Source of the DNA: Procambarus clarkii
Lineage: Eukaryota; Arthropoda; Malacostraca; Decapoda; Cambaridae
NCBI RefSeq assembly: GCF_040958095.1
Contig: NC_091188.1
Span: 4,193,360 to 4,257,359, forward strand
Direction of reading: 5' to 3'
Length of the DNA: 64,000 nucleotides
The position numbers and the translations under genes are program-made. Of the stretch, positions 31,201 through 40,015 are shown piece after piece (the first letter of the stretch is position 1; every line of letters starts with the position of its first letter). The notes under the pieces are model-generated. The model ran no database searches and was not told the origin of the DNA. It saw only the letters and a program-made list of their open reading frames with translations.

Positions 31201-33226
31201 TAGCACAGTTGATTAAGGCGCGTCTGGGATCCTCTCGGACGTCGGTTCGAACCCTCATCACGGCCCTTGTGGATTTGTTCACCGTTAACTTACATGTTGT
31301 AGATTCCATGTTCTGGACGGTGTCTCTTCTAAGATGGACGTCGTCTCTTCCAGTAGGGAAGTGGTCTCTTCTAGGATGGGCGCCGTCTCTGTGGAGGAGG
31401 ACTTCTCCAGTTTCTGTGAGGTCTCTCCTGATGGTGAGGGACTGGTCGAAGGCAGGGTGGGTGTGGTCTGGCCTGGCGCCTCTCCTGCCGTCTGGTGGTA
31501 GCCCCAGGGGAGCGCTGCCCCCACTCTCACCCACGCTCGAGGTCACACGATGCTCTGCCAATCAGATGTGTGATATTACAAAGGATCATAAAGCCAGTCA
31601 AACAGTAACAGACATTGTGATATAAACTAGGCTCTTTCTGGTAAGCTTACAGTGGTCCAGACCAACCACTGGGGACTGGAAGGTAGAGCAGACCAAACAC
31701 TGGGGCATGGACGGTAGAATCACGGTCTCCATTCTTGTAGGTCGGCGTTTAATCCCCGTCCAAGTGATTGGGTACCATTCCCTCCCCTTCCGTCCCATCC
31801 CAAATCCTGATCCCTTCCAATGGCTTTATAATAGTAATGGCTTGGCGCTTTCTCTTGATAGTTCCCTTCCCACTACACTATCTTCCCACCTTCAGCACCT
31901 CCATTTGTCTACACTGAAATGTCCTCACTTTCCTTTCTTACCATCCGTGAATTTTGGGCCATTTACAAGGTATGTGTAAAACTGTGCAAGACTGTAAACA
32001 GCCTTCCCTAAATGAATTTTGGTGTTCGATTCTTGAGCCCATTATGGGCCGCTGTTTGTCCACTCCCCAACTTGTGTGGTTGCAACATATGCCTTACCTC
32101 CGGTTGTGGTTAATTTCTCCTCCGTCTTCCTGATGGTGGTGATGGAGGAGGGCGTGGTGTGCATGCTGGCGGTCATGGAGGAGGGCGTGGGGGCGGGGTG
32201 CATGCGGGTGGAGGCGGAGAAACGCTCGTCACTCTGGAGTAAAGTTGACCTTTGCTCGGAGGAGAGGCGCTGGTGGGGTGGCGACTCGTCAACCGACGCC
32301 CCTCCATCAGAGGTATCGTCTGGGGTCAGAAAAAACCTTGCTCGCATTCACAAACAACTAAACACACTGCGGCTCAAAACATCGAGCGTTACCATAAAAT
32401 TCCACAAAACAGATCTTTAGAAACATTTTTATAATTTACGTTGCTCTCTTATATGGCAGTAGATGACAATTCTCATTTGATGCAAATATTGAAAAAAGAG
32501 AACAGTGACGTGCTATTTTATCCCCCAATTCTAAAACTCTCTTTTAAAGGTCTCCATTTATAAAGGACACACTTTAAAGAAAATAAAAGCTGAACAGGTG
32601 TGACTTATATGTTAACTTCCAAAAGGTTTGCAGCCTCAAGAAGCCTCGACTGACTGAACAAGTCAGGGAACTCCCAACCATCCTGGCTTGAGCTCCAGGT
32701 TAACATACTGCTAAACATCTTCACACTGCAGAACTGCTAAATCTACTCGCAAAAGAATTGTCAATTGATCTTTTAAAAGCTAGTTGTTACTCCAAGACGG
32801 ACACAAGGGCCACTAGAAGTAACCTTTTTACTGGTAGGTAACTAGGGCCCAGATTCACGAAAGCACTTACGCAAGCACTTACGAACCTGTACATCTTTTC
32901 TCAATCTTTGTCGGCTTTGTTTCTAATTATTAAACAGTTAATGAGCTCCGAAGAACCAGAAGGATGTTTATAACAATAACAACAGTTGAATGAGAAGTTT
33001 TCATACTTGTAAACTGTTTAATAAATGTAATCAAAGCCGTCAAAGATTGAGGAAAAATGAACACGTTCGTAAGTGCTTGCGTAAATGCTTTCTTAAATCT
33101 GGCCCTAGGCTTGTGCACTGTGATCAGAGCTACAGCGATCATCAAGACCGCAACACTGACCTTTGTCGATGATTAAGGTCCTGGTTCTGAGCTTGGAGGA
33201 GCCTTGAAGGTTCCTTAGTCGTCTCG
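25090..33226 (-). CDS. Filamin-family actin cross-linking protein, partial, seven exons
   Basis: Exons, in coding order: 33161-33226, 32098-32319, 31294-31554, 28820-29029, 26623-26764, 25811-25890, 25090-25257. All six junctions have AG/GT borders and join in phase, giving about 382 residues. The first three and a half exons encode a Ser/Thr/Pro/Arg-rich linker. After LDPSRVSVSGPG come filamin-type Ig repeats with the hallmarks GEYLVDVRVG, VPNSPF, GSGNLEILVNGG and MRFNGEKVPG. Filamins bind actin through N-terminal CH domains and use Ig repeats as a spring and partner platform; the CH domains are not in the window. The last exon ends in phase 1 at VPG, so the gene continues downstream, but I find no further exon before position 1. 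An alternative is another filamin-like protein such as an arthropod jitterbug-type filamin. The family is secure; the ortholog is not. Confidence 0.87.
25351..25450 (-). mobile_element. tRNA-derived SINE, family B
   Basis: Contains aacaaatccacaagggccgt, gaggattcgaacctgcgtcc and taatcgactgagctacgaca. Confidence 0.85.
25585..25675 (+). mobile_element. tRNA-derived SINE, family B, inverted partner
   Basis: Reads tgtcgtagctcagtcgatta (A-box side), gcaggttcgaatcctcgtca (B-box) and ctcttgtgaatttgttca. It is the reverse complement of the neighbouring copy. Confidence 0.85.
25811..25890 (-). CDS. Filamin exon: start of Ig repeat
   Basis: Encodes CYVYNSQEIRVGAIPNG, then IVGRPVEFE. This is the first part of an Ig repeat (80 bp, phase 2 in, phase 1 out). 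It joins upstream as PNSPFR-CYVYN and downstream as VEFEI-DGSSAGSG, both typical of filamin. Confidence 0.92.
26062..26151. repeat. Minisatellite, 20-bp unit, about five copies
   Basis: Units like gctattgtcggacgcctcga with scattered changes, inside a filamin intron. Confidence 0.9.
26623..26764 (-). CDS. Filamin exon: second half of Ig repeat
   Basis: Encodes PGKRMVPVATNDTSDGDVM, then AAFTPLEVGEYLVDVRVG, then DARVPNSPF. It completes the repeat opened in exon 28820-29029. The Y in GEYLVDV and the NSPF turn between repeats are family landmarks. Acceptor is ctgcccag region, donor gtaagacg. Confidence 0.92.
26778..26878. repeat. Minisatellite, about 35-bp unit, three copies
   Basis: Units contain gtatggcacccacgtagtgg and tcagtcacaca, lying beside the acceptor of the filamin exon 26623-26764. 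Confidence 0.85.
27245..27330 (-). mobile_element. tRNA-like SINE head
   Basis: On the minus strand it has tctactggttaaggcgcac as an A-box and gctggttcgatccccgtt as a B-box. A second B-box-like ggttcgatcccccgt lies on the plus strand near 27358. No complete cloverleaf with a paired acceptor stem is seen, so it is not called a tRNA gene. Confidence 0.5.
27331..28819 (-). other. Filamin intron, remaining part
   Basis: Contains AT-rich sequence with a tatata run (27715-27748) and a short GC-rich tandem repeat at 28342-28420 (caggtcgtgtcaggcgcca). No further exon seen. Confidence 0.5.
28820..29029 (-). CDS. Filamin exon: linker and first half of Ig repeat
   Basis: After a 26-residue linker beginning LSSSATSVDVVDAVSHRL, the Ig repeat starts at LDPSRVSVSGPGVRLVSV and continues SSQAEFTVST to NVRITG. 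The exon is 210 bp, phase 1 at both ends. The acceptor follows a pyrimidine-rich tract ending cggcaccag and the donor is gtgaggaa. Confidence 0.9.
29056..29172 (+). repeat. Double-hairpin repeat, one full and one partial copy
   Basis: The full copy at 29056-29118 has ctactaggaacaagttcc followed by aagtagcacgggctatgg and tgagcccgtaa. A second copy of only the right-hand hairpin is at 29141-29169, followed by the same tggcac-containing flank, so the pair arose by local duplication. It sits about 27 bases upstream of the filamin acceptor at 29029. Confidence 0.8.
29563..29618 (-). mobile_element. Truncated SINE, family B
   Basis: Contains only aacaaatccacaagggccat, gaggattcgaacctacgtcc and gagagcatcccag; the A-box side is missing. 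Confidence 0.8.
29679..29790 (+). mobile_element. Hammerhead-like repeat, copy 4
   Basis: Begins gcgatgagtcacaataacgt and runs through cttgagaat, ggtcc, aggac, ggacc, gaaacgtcgtcgtcccttc and tagtgtgtggtctggtca. The stem is perfect. Relative to copy 1 the left block gatgagtcacaataacgtgg is in the opposite orientation to the core, so the unit has been rearranged. Confidence 0.7.
30350..30660. mobile_element. MITE-like element, decayed relative of 17443-17760
   Basis: Starts tcgcttttcgcttgtatgcg and shares the inner blocks taggttaggagaggaaactt and aacttcctgccctcctaa in inverted order relative to the other copy. The right terminal repeat is degraded (gccatacgggcaaacggcc). Confidence 0.7.
30745..31281. 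repeat. Large inverted duplication of SINE family B
   Basis: The left arm (about 30745-30945, head at 30779-30870) and right arm (about 31000-31281, head at 31190-31281) are reverse complements over several blocks. Examples are tcctgcagcctctccgagac facing gtctccgagagactgcggga, and accgggagttcaactgg facing agttgaactcccggttg. A family A tail fragment (31083-31143) interrupts the right arm. The right arm ends about 11 bases from the filamin donor at 31293. Confidence 0.8.
31083..31143 (-). mobile_element. SINE family A tail fragment
   Basis: Only taccttgaggtgcttccggg, cttagcgtccccgcggcc and cggtcgtcggccaggcctcc are left. It lies inside the right arm of the inverted SINE duplication. Confidence 0.75.
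31294..31554 (-). CDS. Filamin exon: Arg/Asp-rich linker
   Basis: In the frame that joins both neighbours it encodes HRVTSSVGESGGSAPLGL, then IRRDLTETGEVLLHRDG and three seven-residue units HPRRDHF, PTGRDDV, HLRRDTV, ending NMESTT. The units come from a 21-bp DNA repeat. The exon is 261 bp, phase 1 at both ends. A second frame would give a Ser/Thr/Glu-rich peptide (SILEETPSRT), but it leaves the exon in phase 0 and does not fit the next exon. Domain content: none. Confidence 0.72.
31693..31880 (+). mobile_element. tRNA-derived SINE, family C
   Basis: Contains gacggtagaatcacggtctc, gtaggtcggcgtttaatccc and gtccaagtgattgggtacca, then a tail with taatggcttggcgctttctc. The better copy is at 34944-35130. 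Confidence 0.75.
32098..32319 (-). CDS. Filamin exon: Ser/Thr/Pro-rich linker
   Basis: Encodes DTSDGGASVDESPPHQRL, then SSEQRSTLLQSDERFSAS and TRMHPAPTPSSMTASMHT, ending KTEEKLTTTG. It is 222 bp, phase 1 at both ends, with acceptor tctgaccccag and donor gtaaggca. The composition suggests a disordered, possibly phosphorylated hinge. Assignment rests on splice phase and signals, since the peptide itself matches no domain. Confidence 0.75.
32842..33108. mobile_element. MITE-like element with long inverted repeats
   Basis: Starts ctagggcccagattcacgaa and ends ttaaatctggccctag. The arms (caagcacttacgaacctg and caatctttgtcggctttg facing caaagccgtcaaagattg and cgttcgtaagtgcttgcg) extend about 80 bases. 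Short and without coding capacity. A fragment with aatctaggtcc and cacttacgaag near 40360-40455 may belong to the same family. Confidence 0.8.
33161..33226 (-). CDS. Putative filamin exon: basic linker
   Basis: Encodes RRLRNLQGSSKLRTRTLIIDK between acceptor cctcctcaccag and donor gtcagtgt. At 66 bp it is phase 1 at both ends, which joins correctly to exon 32098-32319. It is the weakest exon of the set because the donor is not strong and the peptide is short and basic. Confidence 0.5.
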
Positions 33227-33649
33227 CTGGTGAGGAGGAGTTGTGAGGGTGTTGGAGGTGGTGTTGGAGGAGGGTTAGGAGCAGATAATTAGTGCAGTTA
33301 CGGGTAGTGGCCTCCACTACCCACCGGGTAATGGGTCAAGAAAATCCCCGCGAGTGATGGTCAGTAAAGATTATAACAGATCATATTAATAAAGATATTA
33401 AAACATGAGCAGAAGCCGTATGAATAAGCACACTGGAAACCAAAAGAATGAAGGGATGATATGAATGAAATCATTATTTCAAGAATTGATGATAACCATT
33501 CATACAGCCGTAACATTACGAAGATACAATTGCTATCGAGGCAACTCATTCAAATTGAAATCTATTTGTTCTTGAAGGAAATGCGGTGATGGTGAGCCGA
33601 GGGTGGCGGCGACGGTGAAGTGTGTTAGGCTAACGATTCTGGGCAAGGA

Positions 33650-33905
33650 TTAGATTCACCGCCACTGGGTTCCGTTTCCCGCCACTGGGGTCTGGTTCAC
33701 CGCCACTGGGTTCCGTTTCCCGCCACTGGGGTCTGGTTCACCGCCACTGGGTTCCGTTTCCCGCCACTGGGGTCTGGTTCACCGCCACTGGGGTCTGGTT
33801 CACCGCCACTGGGTTCCGTTCCCCGCCACTGGGTTCCGTTTCCCGCCACTGGGGTCTGGTTCACCGCCACTGGGTTCCGTTCCCCGCCACTGGGGTTCGG
33901 TTCAC
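33650..33905. repeat. Compound minisatellite
   Basis: Two alternating units, gttccgtttcccgccactgg and gtctggttcaccgccactgg, about 21 bp each, repeat about twelve times. The long minus-strand Gly/Pro-rich frame across it is an artefact. Confidence 0.92.
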
Positions 33906-34107
33906 CACCACCTGATAGTCTGTCTCCTTCAACTAACCATACCCTACGGGTTGCAACGTGGCTATCCAATGATGAACTTAAGATCTTCCCAATTTACACA
34001 ATTCATGCAGTAAATTTTGGTTATTTTGTGAATACCGTGACTATTCTTTGTATTAATCTGTTGGCTGTACCTATAGTGTCATGGATCCAAAGGCTCGAGA
34101 AACAGCA

Positions 34108-34140
34108 CTGACAGGAGTACAGGACCTGTACTCCTGTCAG
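34108..34140. repeat. Perfect hairpin with 15-bp stem
   Basis: The sequence ctgacaggagtacag, loop gac, then its exact reverse complement. Confidence 0.92.
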
Positions 34141-34617
34141 TCTCTTCTAAACCCAGTGCTTCTGCGGGTTAGTCCCCTTGTACAAGTTGCAATGAAAGAG
34201 TAGTTAAGACAAGTAGTTCTACAGTTTACGTTAATTCCGAGATACTAGTTCCTAGTAAACAATGGGTATATATATATATCTATCCCATCAATTGTGCCTT
34301 AAAGCTACATTAATTCTAGTAAGGGGATGAGTGCAGTCTAATGGCCAGCGTTAATAGGTGGAGGGTAATATTTTCATGTTGGCAACGCTGCTATAGTAGA
34401 AGGAGGAGCCTGCAAGAGGAAAAACACATCACTGAGCCGACTGATGGCAACCCCACAGTCTCTCCTTGGTCATGGGCACACCATGACCTCAACCCCCCCC
34501 CCCCCCCCCCCCCACCTCACCCCTCGCCTCCTGGCCATGGTATGCTCACCACCTCTTGATTTAGCACCCGTCTCTAGGCTGCGACAGTTCACACACGGCA
34601 CCACTCTTGTGGCTGGC

Positions 34618-34690
34618 AAGTCCACTATGGGCTCACCATGGTCCGTGCTACTTGGAACTTGTTCAGAGTAGCTGAGTCTATAACAATATG
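34618..34690 (-). repeat. Double-hairpin repeat, inverted copy
   Basis: Reads tccactatgggctcaccatg, gtccgtgctacttggaac and ttgttcagagtagctgagtc. Two base changes weaken the second hairpin. Confidence 0.75.
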
Positions 34691-34943
34691 CGACAGTTCA
34701 CACACTACATTAGCTAAACACGTAAAGTACACCATTAACTACATAAGCTGAACACGTAAAGTACACATTAACTAGGCCGGGGATGGATTTAAAACTCAAA
34801 ACAAAGCAACTTTCAATTCATCATATTCTAAATTTGGTCCTCATGAGCGTACACACAATTCCATCGTCAGAATACTTTAATTATAACGCAACAGGTACAA
34901 GGCTAATAGGCGGGGGACAATGAATTAGACCTCGCTTCCCCAC

Positions 34944-35130
34944 TTGGGCTGGACGGTAGAACTACGGTCTCGCTTCATGCAGATCGGCGTTCAATCCCCG
35001 ACCGTCCAAGTGGTTGGGCACCATTCCTTTTCTCCATCTCATCCGAGGTCCTTATCCTGACCCCTTCCCAGTGCTATATAGTCGTAATGACTTGGCGCTT
35101 TCTCCTTGATGATTCCCTTCCCCGTGGTCA
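34944..35130 (+). mobile_element. tRNA-derived SINE, family C, better copy
   Basis: The head ggctggacggtagaactacg continues to gatcggcgttcaatccccg and accgtccaagtggttgggc. The 7-base acceptor-like ends ggacggt and accgtcc pair, and gcgttcaatcccc stands where a B-box would. A tail with cagtgctatatagtcgtaat follows. Confidence 0.8.
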
Positions 35131-35199
35131 GTGCCAAGTAAGTACACTTAGATGATTCCATGAAAATATTATTTGTAACCATTGTTGTTATCTTCTCTT

Positions 35200-35354
35200 G
35201 AGGTTATCTTGAGTTGATTTCGGGGCTTTAGTGTCCCCGTGGCCCGGTCCTCGACCAGGCCTCCACCCCAGGAAGCAGCCCGTGACAGCTGACTAACTCC
35301 CAGGTACCTATTTACTGCTAGGTAACAGGGGCATAGGGTGAAAGAAACTCTGGT
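35200..35354 (-). mobile_element. SINE family A, head missing
   Basis: Has the tail gaggttatcttgagttgat, the block gtggcccggtcctcgacc and ctaggtaacaggggcatagg, then stops before the tRNA-like head. Confidence 0.88.
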
Positions 35355-35446
35355 CATGTTGATGCTAGAGCTGCCACCAATAGTGCCTAGTTTAGTGTCT
35401 ACCTAAATTATTCACCCTCTGTTATCCTCAATGCAGCAATTGTTGT

Positions 35447-35757
35447 TCCTGGGTAGTAAGTGTTATTTTCAGTTGCTTAGGCCTCCAAAGTATAGAAAAT
35501 GGCTGTTATTTCCTTCAAACTTGGCTTTGACCTTAAAGACAGCTTTCCTAAGACAGCTTAGGGAAGAACCCTTGAAGGTACTTGACAACCCTTTACCTAA
35601 AGTTGTGACATTGTTTGGCAAGTTGGCAGCCTTCAGGTACCTTAAATCTCCTCTAAGCTGTGTGAGGCAAAGGTCAAAAGTCAAGTTTGAAGGGATCAAC
35701 AGCTATTTTCCATACTTTTGGAAGTGTAAGTAATCAGAAAAGAGCACTTACTTGCCC
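35447..35757. mobile_element. Foldback element related to 20041-20432
   Basis: Left arm cctgggtagtaagtgttatt continues with aaaatggctgttatttcc and aacttggctttgacctt. The right arm has the complements aaggtcaaaagtcaag, ggatcaacagctattttcc and gaaaagagcacttac. The arms span about 100 bases each, so both strands give related short reading frames. No coding capacity is apparent. Confidence 0.8.
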
Positions 35758-35849
35758 TTAAGAGGACGGTGCAGCGTGTTCACAGTCCCAAGACGACCCC
35801 CAGACAGACACGTCCTAACACCTGCCTGTCGCCCGCTCCACCTGGATTT

Positions 35850-36245
35850 TCAGCAGTTTTGAACGTCATCTACACAGTAAAATAACAACGTACTGGAGTG
35901 AACGACATGGAAGAAAATGTAGAATAGAACCAGTGAAGAGCAGAGGTGCCATAGGCACAATCAGAGAACACTGTATAAACATCAGAGGTCCGCGGTTGTT
36001 CAACGTCCTCCCAGCAAGCATAAGAAATATTGCCGGAACAACCGTGGACATTTTCAAGAGGAAACTAGATTTATTCCTCCAAGGAGTGCCGGACCAACCG
36101 GGCTGTGGTGGGTATGTGGGCCTGCGGGCCGCTCCAAGCAACAGCCTGGTGGACCAAACTCTCACAAGTCGAGCCTGGCCTCGGGCCGGGCTTGGGGAGT
36201 AGAAGAACTCCCAGAACCCCATCAACCAGGTAACCAGGTATATGA
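35850..36245 (+). mobile_element. LINE 3' coding end fragment
   Basis: One frame reads RGAIGTIREHCINIRGPRLF, NVLPASIRNIAGTTVDIFKR and KLDLFLQGVPDQPGCGGY. The pattern LFN-LP-SIRN followed by FKRKLDLFLQ is typical of the C-terminal end of a non-LTR retrotransposon reverse transcriptase. The 5' part is absent, so this is a truncated insertion. Confidence 0.8.
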
Positions 36246-37093
36246 CACAGAGGCGAAGCGTGATAAAGTGGAACATCAAAGAGACGAGTACTAAACCAAT
36301 CTAGACGGAGGAGAACATATAATTGTATCACGATTAAAAAAAATATTTCTTCACTATTAACACACACACACAAACGCTTCGAAAACGTTAAGACTGTTTT
36401 ACTGGCAAATATAAACCTGTTTAATCACACTTTTATGACATGATATTTCATGGATCCATCACACTTCAGGTCAACCCTGATTAAAATCATCATGATTTTC
36501 AACCCATCCAGAAATGAGGGACCCTACACCCACTATGGAGGGAAGGTACAAAATACTGACTGCTGTACTCCAAGAAAGTTCACATTTTATACAATTTGAA
36601 TTCCACAGGGCATAAAATCTGAAATAGTAACTATAAAGCAACCCTGCCATAGGCCTAAAAGTAATCCTAGGCCTAGCATACGTAATCTTAGGCTTAATTT
36701 AGTACAAATATATACTATACTAGACCAAGGAAAAATATGTGCACGACGGCAAAATATTGCCATCTGCTCTCTCATCAATAATTAGTAATACAAAACATGG
36801 GTCTTCTTCATGGGAAGGAATAATCGATATTTTGTACTTCCGTCCATAGCAGCTGTACAGGTGCTACAGGGTGTGGACGACAGGTTGTGATCTGGTGATC
36901 TATGGGCACCTTATTGGTACTCTGTAATCCCTACCGTACTACCACACATCTTAGGATAGACATCTTCAATTGGTATTAATTATTGTGCCATATATATATA
37001 TAAAATATACTATTTATGTCTCTGTCAAAAGAACATGAGATGGAAGTGATGAGGATGAGCTTAGGGTATAGAATCGTACTTTATGAGTAGATC

Positions 37094-37095
<2 letters not shown>
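36246..37095. other. Non-coding stretch
   Basis: AT-rich, no recognisable gene or element. Confidence 0.45.

Positions 37096-37170
<75 letters not shown>
37096..37170. repeat. (AC)n microsatellite
   Basis: About 37 AC units, followed at 37258-37275 by a CT run and a short CA run. Confidence 0.97.
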
Positions 37171-37171
<1 letters not shown>

Positions 37172-37256
37172 ACTCACACCAAGCATCTTGGGTAACGTTC
37201 AACTCTACATTGACCAGCAATATGTACATTATGATGTGTATCGTACGAAGTCTACG

Positions 37257-37289
<33 letters not shown>

Positions 37290-37429
37290 ACTTTGTGATG
37301 CTGCTGTGATTCCGGGAAGGTAAATCCTAGTACAGGTTTTACTATTACAATGAGCACCTGGCCACACATCAGTAAACATTACAGGAACAACCACCACAAA
37401 GCACCTCACGTCTACCACAAACACCACAA

Positions 37430-37929
37430 NNNNNNNNNNNNNNNNNNNNNNNNNNNNNNNNNNNNNNNNNNNNNNNNNNNNNNNNNNNNNNNNNNNNNNN
37501 NNNNNNNNNNNNNNNNNNNNNNNNNNNNNNNNNNNNNNNNNNNNNNNNNNNNNNNNNNNNNNNNNNNNNNNNNNNNNNNNNNNNNNNNNNNNNNNNNNNN
37601 NNNNNNNNNNNNNNNNNNNNNNNNNNNNNNNNNNNNNNNNNNNNNNNNNNNNNNNNNNNNNNNNNNNNNNNNNNNNNNNNNNNNNNNNNNNNNNNNNNNN
37701 NNNNNNNNNNNNNNNNNNNNNNNNNNNNNNNNNNNNNNNNNNNNNNNNNNNNNNNNNNNNNNNNNNNNNNNNNNNNNNNNNNNNNNNNNNNNNNNNNNNN
37801 NNNNNNNNNNNNNNNNNNNNNNNNNNNNNNNNNNNNNNNNNNNNNNNNNNNNNNNNNNNNNNNNNNNNNNNNNNNNNNNNNNNNNNNNNNNNNNNNNNNN
37901 NNNNNNNNNNNNNNNNNNNNNNNNNNNNN
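37430..37929. other. Assembly gap of exactly 500 N
   Basis: The round length indicates a placeholder of unknown true size. Any reading frame across it is meaningless. Confidence 0.99.
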
Positions 37930-38289
37930 GAGTGTACTTTAGCTATACATACCCATTTCTAATTTATTTAGTTTGGTTTTATTTTGAAATTAAATCTGGG
38001 CGAGACATAAAATAAAAATATGCTGCACTAATGATGTTAGGTAAGGAAAAGGGTAAAAATGTCAAACTTTATTCATTGAATACTTAAAGCTATAATTATG
38101 ACTATATAGATTATTAAAAGAGAGGGGGAAGTAGGGGTCCAAGACCTCTTCCTGTTATACAATTTGGGTGTGGAACAAGTAATTATCAAAAGAAGGCACC
38201 ATGCCGGGAAGGCTATGTAGCAGTAAGGCAGTGAGGTGAGGCAGCTACTTATTTGAGAAATGCTTATTTTATTTACCTTATAAGCTGAG

Positions 38290-38757
38290 GCAACTTATTT
38301 TATTTGAGGAATACTCGGCTGATTCCTCTACATTTAGCATGGAACAAATTTGTGTCCAAGACCTCTTCCTGTTACTCAATTTGGCTGTGTGTAACCAAAC
38401 TAGAAGTGCTCTACAAATCAAGGGACCCAGAATGTGGAATGACCTCCCGAATCATGTCAAAGGCTGTACCTCTCTCAACCAGTTTTAAGAGTTAAACCAA
38501 GTACTGCCAAATTAACTCCATGTAACCTAACTTACCTCCTAAATGTCAACCCATGTCTTGCTATTTTTTAAACAACGCTGTTCACCAACATGTGCAATTG
38601 CTTACTTACTTTCCCTCCCCCACACCTTGCCCGAAATGCTATGAGTATTAGTGGCTTTAGGTATTGTATGTACTAGCTCTGCCTATAAATCCATCATTGT
38701 TTGTAAATCAACTGTATGTACTTTTCCTGAATAAAATGTATTTATTATTTATTTTTT
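38290..38757 (+). mobile_element. LINE 3' end with tail and poly(A) signal
   Basis: The segment caaatcaagggacccagaat followed by gtggaatgacctcccgaatc reads in one frame as KSRDPRMWNDLPNHVK with local disturbances, a typical C-terminal phrase of a LINE reverse transcriptase. The tail agtggctttaggtattgtat, tactagctctgcctataaat and cctgaataaaatgtatttat matches the tail at 141-275. Confidence 0.75.
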
Positions 38758-38776
38758 AATCAGTAAGTATTAAAAG

Positions 38777-38810
38777 AAGGCACCAAGGCTATGTAGCACC
38801 TTGGTGCCTT
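38777..38810. repeat. Perfect hairpin with 12-bp stem
   Basis: The arm aaggcaccaagg, a ten-base loop ctatgtagca, then the exact complement ccttggtgcctt. The loop sequence ctatgtagcacc recurs three times nearby (38212, 38788 and 38821). Confidence 0.9.
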
Positions 38811-39845
38811 GTATGGGAAGGCTATGTAGCACCATTGTGTGTAACAATAAACCAAATTTTTTTAACAAATAATGCACCTGTATGGGAAAACAAATCCTGT
38901 CAGCTGTAAAAATATTGATGCAGTTATTTAAATGAAAAATATAATGAAAGAAATATTACTGGTTTATTTTTATCCTATCTTTTTGTACTGTACAGTATAT
39001 CCAAGGAAGTGAAAAATTGAGACATAATGCACAATTTAATGAATGATTAGCATGGATTAGCAGTTCAAAAGAAATATGACTTGTATTACATATCAACATG
39101 AGATCTTAATGATCCATGGTCAACATGATTTAATAAGGATAATACAGTACTGTATTTGTAATACAAACTATAATTTAAAATCTTTATTACTGATTTTTTT
39201 TATTAAGAAGATTAGGTATACACAGCAATGTGCTGCTACCCTAGTCTATATGGAATATTACACAGTGTAGATAAAAAACTAGCTATAAATTTATCTAATA
39301 CTCCCATCTCACAGGATGGTTAGACATACTGTACATGGAATCAATTTAGAAAATACCAGCCTCAATACAAAAAACAAATCAACTCTGACTAAACAACTCT
39401 AAGCAATTTTCACAGGAGGTAAGCACTGAATCATGGAAACATTATATTATAATTACTCTTACCAGTTTCTACAAAACTCCTCTCAAACAATGTATTTTTA
39501 AACATGTTTAGGTATACACAGCAATGTGCTGCTTCCCTATTCTGTATAAAGGACCACACAGTGTAGATAAAAAACCAGCTACAAGCTCACCCAACATCCT
39601 CACCTCACAGGATGGCCAGTCATACATGGAATTAGGAGAGAACAAAATACTTAATGCTGATCTATTAGCCTCCACTGGCAAAATCTGGGTGCAGCACAAG
39701 AATATCTTCCAATATTCCTGAGTGTATGAAGTAATTACAGAGCTCAAAATACCTCATACCATTTGGTATGAAGTCACTGATAACAGGACAATCACAGATA
39801 TAGTGTTGGAGAGTATGTTCTCTCAAGTAGGACTGAAAACAGATG
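38811..39845. other. Non-coding stretch with local duplication
   Basis: A block near 39215-39300 (aggtatacacagcaatgtgc, then a tail with cacagtgtagataaaaaact) is repeated at 39510-39580. These are two copies of one dispersed repeat. No gene. Confidence 0.5.
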
Positions 39846-40015
39846 TTTTTTTTCCACCAAGAGGACTATAAACCCATGGAACCGCCTACCCGCTGAAGCC
39901 ATAAATGCCAAATTCCAGCTAAAAAATATCATAAAGACAATTGGCGGGCCCTTTAACAAGCCGCCGGCTTTCTGTCCTCTTCGAGGTCACTAGATAGTTA
40001 GTAGCCCTTGGGTAA
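39846..40015 (+). mobile_element. LINE 3' coding end, second type
   Basis: Reads ccatggaaccgcctacccgc (PWNRLPAE in one frame), then attccagctaaaaaatatca (FQLKNII) and a short GC-rich end. This pattern, W-N-xLP followed by F-xLK, marks the end of a LINE reverse transcriptase open frame. Confidence 0.6.

Noticed and set aside
31285-31530. Ser/Thr/Glu-rich alternative frame of the filamin linker exon
   Set aside because: It exits in phase 0 while the next exon needs phase 1. The other frame fits both neighbours, so this was not chosen, though it is mentioned as a finding.
31149-31625. Plus-strand frame of 158 codons
   Set aside because: Antisense to a filamin exon and to a SINE; no family resemblance.
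37350-38015. Reading frame of 221 codons
   Set aside because: It crosses the 500-N gap and consists mostly of undefined residues.
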